Translations under genes and position numbers: made by a program
The notes under the pieces: generated by a model
What the model saw: only the letters and a program-made list of their open reading frames with translations
Told to the model about the DNA's origin: nothing
The model's database searches: none
DNA from: Flavimaricola sp.
Lineage (GTDB): Bacteria; Pseudomonadota; Alphaproteobacteria; Rhodobacterales; Rhodobacteraceae
Length of the DNA: 37,802 nucleotides
Reading direction: 5' to 3'
NCBI GenBank assembly: GCA_020629175.1
Contig: JAHDDU010000021.1
Span: forward strand, 6,140 to 43,941
In this document: piece by piece, positions 33,941-37,802 of the stretch
Layout: each line of letters starts with the position of its first letter
Position numbering within the stretch: position 1 is the stretch's first letter

Positions 33941-34330
33941 TCAGGCTTTGGCCGCAACAAGATCGGCAAGACGTTGGACGTGCTCGGCTGTAAGCGGTTT
34001 GTTCAGAAAATCTTTGACTGGTGCGTGACTGGCGGCCCGCGCCTCATCCTTTGGGTCAAGCGACGTGGTCAGCATGACGACGACACTGGTGAAAGACGGC
34101 CCCAGCAAGCGTTCAGCAGCGTCCAGAAACTCAAACCCATCCATCCCGGGCATATTGATGTCGAGGAGAACCAACTCCGGCATAGCTGCATCGCTAGAGA
34201 GGTAATCGATGGCCTCGCTCGCACGTCTAAACGACAAAACTGTCCCGATCAGACCCGACCGCTCAAAGATGCGAGAGTAGACTTTCTGATCGACAACGTT
34301 GTCATCAATAAGCATGAGGTTCTTGATCAT
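33941..34330 (-). CDS. Single-domain response regulator (CheY-like receiver)
   Basis: This 129-residue protein is a receiver domain with no output domain. Asp57 in ELVLLDINMPGMDGFEFL is the phosphorylation site, acidic residues at 9-10 (LIDDN) bind Mg2+, and a conserved Lys is in VKDFLNKPL. It would act by binding a partner protein or by passing the phosphate on. Its start overlaps the end of the histidine kinase gene by four bases (ATGA), so the two are coupled and probably paired. The downstream target is not in the window. Confidence 0.93.
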   Translation of the reverse strand: MIKNLMLIDDNVVDQKVYSRIFERSGLIGTVLSFRRASEAIDYLSSDAAMPELVLLDINMPGMDGFEFLDAAERLLGPSFTSVVVMLTTSLDPKDEARAASHAPVKDFLNKPLTAEHVQRLADLVAAKA

Positions 34331-35502
34331 AAAGTGGTACCCTTACGCGGAAAATGCGCCGTGAACACCGAGCCCTCCCCTTGCTTTGATCTCAGATTGA
34401 GGCGGCCACCATGTGACATCATCACGCGCTTGCAGATGGCAAGCCCCAGCCCACTGCCAGGAACTTCATCTTGCAGGTGTAAGCGCTTAAAAATAGTAAA
34501 TATCTTTTCATGTGCGCCGTCGGGAATACCGATCCCGTTATCCTCCACGCTGATAGACAGATCACTGCTTGTCGCATCGGTCGTATCTGACACTTTGACA
34601 TGCGGCGGCACGCCCGGGCGATGATACTTGAGCGCATTCGCAATCAAATTCGAGAACAAAATGCGCAGTTGCATCCGGCTGCCGAAAACAATCGGGAGCT
34701 CCCCAACCTCAACTACGGCAGAGAAGTCTTTGATATCGCCTTGCATATCGACAAGTATCTCAGACAAAAGCATCGCCAGATCCACGTCTTCTTTTGCGAC
34801 CTCATCGCCCACAACGCGGGTGTAATGAAGGACATCTTCGATCAGGGTCTGCATCCGTGCTGCTGTTTGCAGGCCAAGCTCGATCAGTTCCTGCCCGTCA
34901 GCGTCCAGCTTCGCACCTTGCGTCTCGCGTAATTCAGAGAGGATCAAGCTCATCGTGTTGGATGGTGATTTCATGTCATGCGAAATCGAATAAGCAAATG
35001 ACCGAAGCTCTTCATTCGCGGTATCTGCGGCCTGTTTTTCCGCCAATGCGACGGCCTCTGCCCGCTTTTGCATTGAAATATCGGTCGCTGTTCCGATGTG
35101 GCGCAAAACGCTTCCATCGCTATCCCGCTCAAACACGGTATCATTGGACAACAGCCACACCCAATGCCCATCCGCATGTCGCATTCGGTACTCGAATTGC
35201 AGCATTTCGCCGTCATTCAGGGCCCGCACCCGATCAAAATACTGCATCAAGGCCATGCCGTCGTCCGGATGCAGCAATCGCGGCATGAGCGTCGCACCCA
35301 TCTCCTGAACTTCGGCGGACGAATACCCCAAGGTTTCGGCAAGCCCGCGGTTCGAGTACTCGTTCGACTGTGTCTTTTGGTTGAAAATGTAGATCACGCT
35401 GGGCGCAATTGCTGCGACTTTCTCCAAAAACGGCTTCGCATCCCAGGCGCCCAAGCCGGATTCGGCAATTTCTGTCAAAATGGCCTGATCGCCCCGTTTC
35501 AT
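34327..35502 (-). CDS. PAS-domain sensor histidine kinase
   Basis: This 391-residue kinase has a PAS/PAC region at about residues 25-145 (FNQKTQSNEYSNRGLAETLG, EYRMRHADGHWVWLLSNDTV, RHIGTATDISMQKRAEA). A HisKA dimerisation domain follows with His175 in FAYSISHDMKSPSNT. The ATP-binding part has the N box NLIANALKYH, G1 VEDNGIGIPD and G2 GSGLGLAICKR. No transmembrane segment is seen, so it is a cytoplasmic sensor. Its ligand is unknown. It is coupled to the response regulator by a four-base overlap and is divergent from soxB, with inverted repeats in the spacer. Confidence 0.93.
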   Translation of the reverse strand: MKRGDQAILTEIAESGLGAWDAKPFLEKVAAIAPSVIYIFNQKTQSNEYSNRGLAETLGYSSAEVQEMGATLMPRLLHPDDGMALMQYFDRVRALNDGEMLQFEYRMRHADGHWVWLLSNDTVFERDSDGSVLRHIGTATDISMQKRAEAVALAEKQAADTANEELRSFAYSISHDMKSPSNTMSLILSELRETQGAKLDADGQELIELGLQTAARMQTLIEDVLHYTRVVGDEVAKEDVDLAMLLSEILVDMQGDIKDFSAVVEVGELPIVFGSRMQLRILFSNLIANALKYHRPGVPPHVKVSDTTDATSSDLSISVEDNGIGIPDGAHEKIFTIFKRLHLQDEVPGSGLGLAICKRVMMSHGGRLNLRSKQGEGSVFTAHFPRKGTTL

Positions 35503-35528
35503 GTGATTTCCTCTCGCAACATGCCAGG

Positions 35529-35555
35529 TAAGGATTCTTGATTACTGAATCCTTA
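35529..35555. promoter_or_regulatory. Perfect inverted repeat before the histidine kinase gene
   Basis: TAAGGATTC (35529-35537) and GAATCCTTA (35547-35555) are perfect 9-base arms with a 9-base spacer, 27 bases upstream of the kinase start at 35502. It may be an operator or a leader hairpin. Confidence 0.5.
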
Positions 35556-35612
35556 ACGGCAAAGAACAAATTAAAAACCAGAGTTTTCAGCGCCGCCCTT
35601 GCCGGATGTCGC

Positions 35613-35637
35613 ATTTCAGACGGGCCACGTCCGAAAT
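35613..35637. promoter_or_regulatory. Near-perfect inverted repeat before soxB
   Basis: ATTTCAGAC (35613-35621) and GTCCGAAAT (35629-35637) are inverted arms with one mismatch and a 7-base spacer, 52 bases before the soxB ATG. This is a possible site for a regulator of sarcosine oxidase. Confidence 0.4.
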
Positions 35638-35689
35638 AGCGGTGCGAAATCAAGTCCCGCAGACGCATCCTTTTCATGAGAGGTGAGCT

Positions 35690-36940
35690 ATGCGCTATTC
35701 TGGATTCCGTGTCATCAAAGAGGCCCTGACCGGCCACAAAGGCTGGACCGCCGCCTGGCGCGAGCCTGATCCACAGCCAGCATACGACATTGTCATTGTG
35801 GGCGGCGGCGGTCACGGGCTTGCCACCGCCTACTATCTGGCGAGCAAATACAATCAACATCGTGTCGCCGTTATCGAAAAGGGCTGGATCGGGGGCGGCA
35901 ACGTTGGCCGCAACACGACGATCATCCGTTCGAACTACCTGCTCGACGGCAATGAGCCGTTCTACGAGTTTTCGCTGAAACTCTGGGAAGGGCTCGAGCA
36001 GGACTTCAACTACAATGCAATGGTCAGCCAGCGCGGCATTCTCAACCTCATCCACTCGGATGCACAGCGCGATGCCTTCATCCGCCGTGGCAATGCGATG
36101 ATCCTCAATGGCGCGGATGCGGAGCTCCTCTCAACGGCGCAGATTAAAGAGCGTTACCCCTTCCTCAACACCGAAAACGCCCGCTTCCCGATCAAGGGCG
36201 GATTGGCCCAGCACCGCGGCGGAACAGTCCGTCATGACGCCGTCGCCTGGGGCTATGCTCGTGGCGCTGACAGCCGCGGCGTCGATATCATCCAAAACTG
36301 CGAGGTCACGGGGTTCCGGATCGAAAACGGTAAATGCCTCGGCGTGGAAACCACCAAAGGCTTCATCGGCGCAGGCAAGGTCGGTTGCGCCGTCGCAGGC
36401 TCCTCATCGCGGTTGATGAGCCATGCCGGCATGCGCCTGCCGATGGAAAGCCACGTGCTGCAAGCCTTTGTCTCCGAAGGCCTCAAGCCTGTCCTGCCCG
36501 GCGTCATCACCTTTGGCGCCGGCCACTTCTACGTCAGCCAATCCGACAAAGGCGGCCTCGTCTTTGGCGGCGACATTGATGGCTACAACACCTACGCCCA
36601 GCGCGGCAACCTGCCGGTGGTTGAAGATGTCTGCGAGGGCGGCATGGCCATCTTTCCGATGCTCGGCCGCGCCCGTCTGTTGCGCATGTGGGGTGGGATC
36701 ATGGACATGTCGATGGACGGCTCGCCCATCATCGACCGCACCCATATCGACGGGCTCTATTTCAACGGCGGCTGGTGCTATGGCGGCTTCAAGGCCACGC
36801 CCGCAAGCGGCTATGCCTTCGCCCATCTGCTCGCCACCGACACGCCGCATGACACAGCAACCGCCTACCGCTTTGACCGGTTTGAACGCGGTCTGATGAT
36901 TGATGAAAAAGGGATGGGCAATCAGCCCAATTTGCACTGA
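35690..36940 (+). CDS. soxB: Sarcosine oxidase subunit beta
   Basis: SoxB is the FAD subunit of heterotetrameric sarcosine oxidase, which oxidises N-methylglycine to glycine and, with tetrahydrofolate, gives methylene-tetrahydrofolate. The 416-residue protein has the dinucleotide motif IVIVGGGGHGLATAYYLASK at residues 34-53 and WIGGGNVGRNTTIIRSNYLL. His175 in LAQHRGGTVRHDAVAWG fits the covalent FMN site known for the family. PMESHVLQAFVSEGLKPVLP and GGWCYGGFKATPASGYAFAH are typical of SoxB. The ATG at 35690 follows GAGAGGTGAGCT. It is the first gene of soxBDA; soxG would be expected past the window end. Confidence 0.94.
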   Translation: MRYSGFRVIKEALTGHKGWTAAWREPDPQPAYDIVIVGGGGHGLATAYYLASKYNQHRVAVIEKGWIGGGNVGRNTTIIRSNYLLDGNEPFYEFSLKLWEGLEQDFNYNAMVSQRGILNLIHSDAQRDAFIRRGNAMILNGADAELLSTAQIKERYPFLNTENARFPIKGGLAQHRGGTVRHDAVAWGYARGADSRGVDIIQNCEVTGFRIENGKCLGVETTKGFIGAGKVGCAVAGSSSRLMSHAGMRLPMESHVLQAFVSEGLKPVLPGVITFGAGHFYVSQSDKGGLVFGGDIDGYNTYAQRGNLPVVEDVCEGGMAIFPMLGRARLLRMWGGIMDMSMDGSPIIDRTHIDGLYFNGGWCYGGFKATPASGYAFAHLLATDTPHDTATAYRFDRFERGLMIDEKGMGNQPNLH

Positions 36941-36955
36941 TGCGCCACGCTCTCT

Positions 36956-36977
36956 CTTCATCTGACCAAATAAACTC
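36956..36977 (-). repeat. Copy of the dispersed intergenic repeat between soxB and soxD
   Basis: On the minus strand this is GAGTTTATTTGG then TCAGATGAAG, one base different from the copy at 7194-7215. Here no GC-rich dyad lies next to it. It sits in the 66-base gap between soxB and soxD, inside an operon. Confidence 0.6.
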
Positions 36978-37006
36978 AAAATCATGCTCTCAGGCAGAGG
37001 TGCCCC

Positions 37007-37294
37007 ATGATCATTGACCACCCTCTTTTGGGCCCGCGCGACAGCGCCGAGTTCACCTATCTGGGCGACGCGCGCCTCCTCGACCGGCCCGACCCACAAT
37101 CCGAAACGGCCGCGGCCGAGTTTCACGACTATGGCTACATCCGCGACAACCCCGCAGGCTGGCACGAGGAGTTGTGGTTCCATGAGGCGGGCGATCGCTC
37201 TTGGCTCGTCGTCACCCGCAACACGCTGACCCATGAAATCCGCGAGGTGCGCCTCGCCCGCGATGTGGCCCGTGAGCGGAGGGCCAAGGGATGA
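37007..37294 (+). CDS. soxD: Sarcosine oxidase subunit delta, lacking Cys residues
   Basis: SoxD is the small subunit of heterotetrameric sarcosine oxidase. This 95-residue protein keeps family-like segments: GPRDSAEFTYLGDARLLDRP, RDNPAGWHEELWFHEAG and RNTLTHEIREVRLA. In characterised enzymes the delta subunit binds zinc through three Cys and one His (CPxCG near the start and a later H-x3-C). Here the start reads MIIDHPLLGPRD and no Cys occurs anywhere, so that zinc site cannot form. The gene lies between soxB and soxA, and its stop overlaps the soxA ATG by four bases. It may be a zinc-free variant. Confidence 0.88.
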   Translation: MIIDHPLLGPRDSAEFTYLGDARLLDRPDPQSETAAAEFHDYGYIRDNPAGWHEELWFHEAGDRSWLVVTRNTLTHEIREVRLARDVARERRAKG

Positions 37295-37802
37295 CCCAGA
37301 AAAACCGGATCGCAGGCGGCCAGATTGATCGCGCAACGACGCTGAAATTCACATTCGACGGCAAAGCCTATACCGGCCATCCGGGTGATACGCTGGCCTC
37401 GGCCCTTCTGGCAAACGGCGTGCGGCTCATGGGCCGGTCGTTCAAATACCACCGCCCTCGCGGCCCCCTGACCTCTGGCTCAGAAGAGCCCAACGCCATC
37501 GTCGAACTGCGCGGCGGCGCGCGTCAGGAACCGAACACCCGTGCGACGACGGCAGAGCTCTTTGACGGGTTGCTTGCGAAATCACAGAACCGGCTCGGCT
37601 CCCTGCGCTTTGACGCGCTCGCCATTAACGACCGGCTGTCGAACTTCTTTGCCGCGGGCTTCTACTACAAAACCTTCATGTGGCCTGCCGCCTTCTGGGA
37701 AAAGCTCTACGAGCCAATCATCCGCCGCGCCGCAGGCCTCGGCTCCCTATCTCTCAAGGATGATCCAGACGTCTATGACAAAGGCTTCCTCCACTGCGAT
37801 GT
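37291..37802 (+). CDS. soxA: Sarcosine oxidase subunit alpha, 3' end outside window
   Basis: SoxA is the large subunit carrying NAD and folate-binding domains. About 170 N-terminal residues are visible and the frame runs off the window. The start MTQKNRIAGGQIDRATTLKF leads into a ferredoxin-like fold (FDGKAYTGHPGDTLASALLA, NGVRLMGRSFKYHRPRGPL) without the usual iron-sulfur Cys set, as is normal in SoxA. NRLGSLRFDALAINDRLSNF and PIIRRAAGLGSLSLKDDPD are typical. Its ATG overlaps the soxD stop (ATGA), showing tight coupling. The remaining 800 or so residues and soxG are expected downstream. Confidence 0.92.
   Translation, partial: MTQKNRIAGGQIDRATTLKFTFDGKAYTGHPGDTLASALLANGVRLMGRSFKYHRPRGPLTSGSEEPNAIVELRGGARQEPNTRATTAELFDGLLAKSQNRLGSLRFDALAINDRLSNFFAAGFYYKTFMWPAAFWEKLYEPIIRRAAGLGSLSLKDDPDVYDKGFLHCD

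Overview
The window is GC-rich, densely coded DNA from an alphaproteobacterium, most likely a marine Rhodobacteraceae (Roseobacter-group) member. This rests on gene content and protein character: ProXWV plus heterotetrameric sarcosine oxidase, imuA-imuB-dnaE2 behind a GAAC-N7-GAAC LexA box, a tandem glycine riboswitch before gcvTHP, cobalamin lower-ligand genes, and short GC-dyad repeats ending in TCAGATGAAG. No rRNA, tRNA, CRISPR array, integrase or transposase was seen. All gaps between genes are shorter than 300 bases.

Layout. (1) 1-10.6 kb, household and envelope genes: the 3' part of a large Ala/Pro-rich membrane protein, an antibiotic-biosynthesis-monooxygenase-type protein, a secreted DUF4329 protein, a KefB-like cation/proton antiporter, divergent cobT and cobS, an FG-GAP/VCBS protein coupled to a 2Fe-2S ferredoxin, a peptidoglycan-binding lipoprotein and a DegP/DegQ protease. 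(2) 10.8-14.4 kb: a large secreted protein of unknown function, a SAM methyltransferase and a divergent LysR regulator with a palindrome over its start codon. (3) 14.4-19.1 kb: promoter, tandem glycine riboswitch and gcvT-gcvH-gcvP. (4) 19.1-23.7 kb, minus strand: a peroxiredoxin-like gene and a tightly coupled four-gene operon. In order of transcription the operon encodes a GNAT-like protein with a C-terminal membrane segment, a ThiF/E1-like adenylyltransferase, a polytopic membrane protein with a cytosolic domain, and an Acg-type nitroreductase. I cannot assign a pathway to it, and it is the best candidate here for an undescribed system. (5) 23.8-29.8 kb: the SOS mutasome imuA-imuB-dnaE2, with an inverted-repeat element between imuB and dnaE2. 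(6) 29.9-37.8 kb: a PPP-type phosphatase, proXWV, a PAS histidine kinase with a single-domain response regulator, and soxB-soxD-soxA, the last cut by the window end.

How the genes fit together. ProXWV would import glycine betaine or a related methylated amine. If betaine is demethylated by enzymes outside the window, sarcosine oxidase would give glycine plus methylene-tetrahydrofolate, and glycine would switch on GcvTHP through the riboswitch. ImuA, ImuB and DnaE2 form the LexA-controlled error-prone polymerase. The unknown four-gene operon is divergent from imuA across a 148-base gap holding the LexA box, so whether it is also SOS-linked is open.

Several start codons were moved from the longest open frame to a position with a better ribosome binding site or family fit. 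Likely TTG or GTG starts are the FG-GAP protein, gcvT, imuA and the polytopic membrane protein. All functions are assigned by reading motifs; no database search was run.
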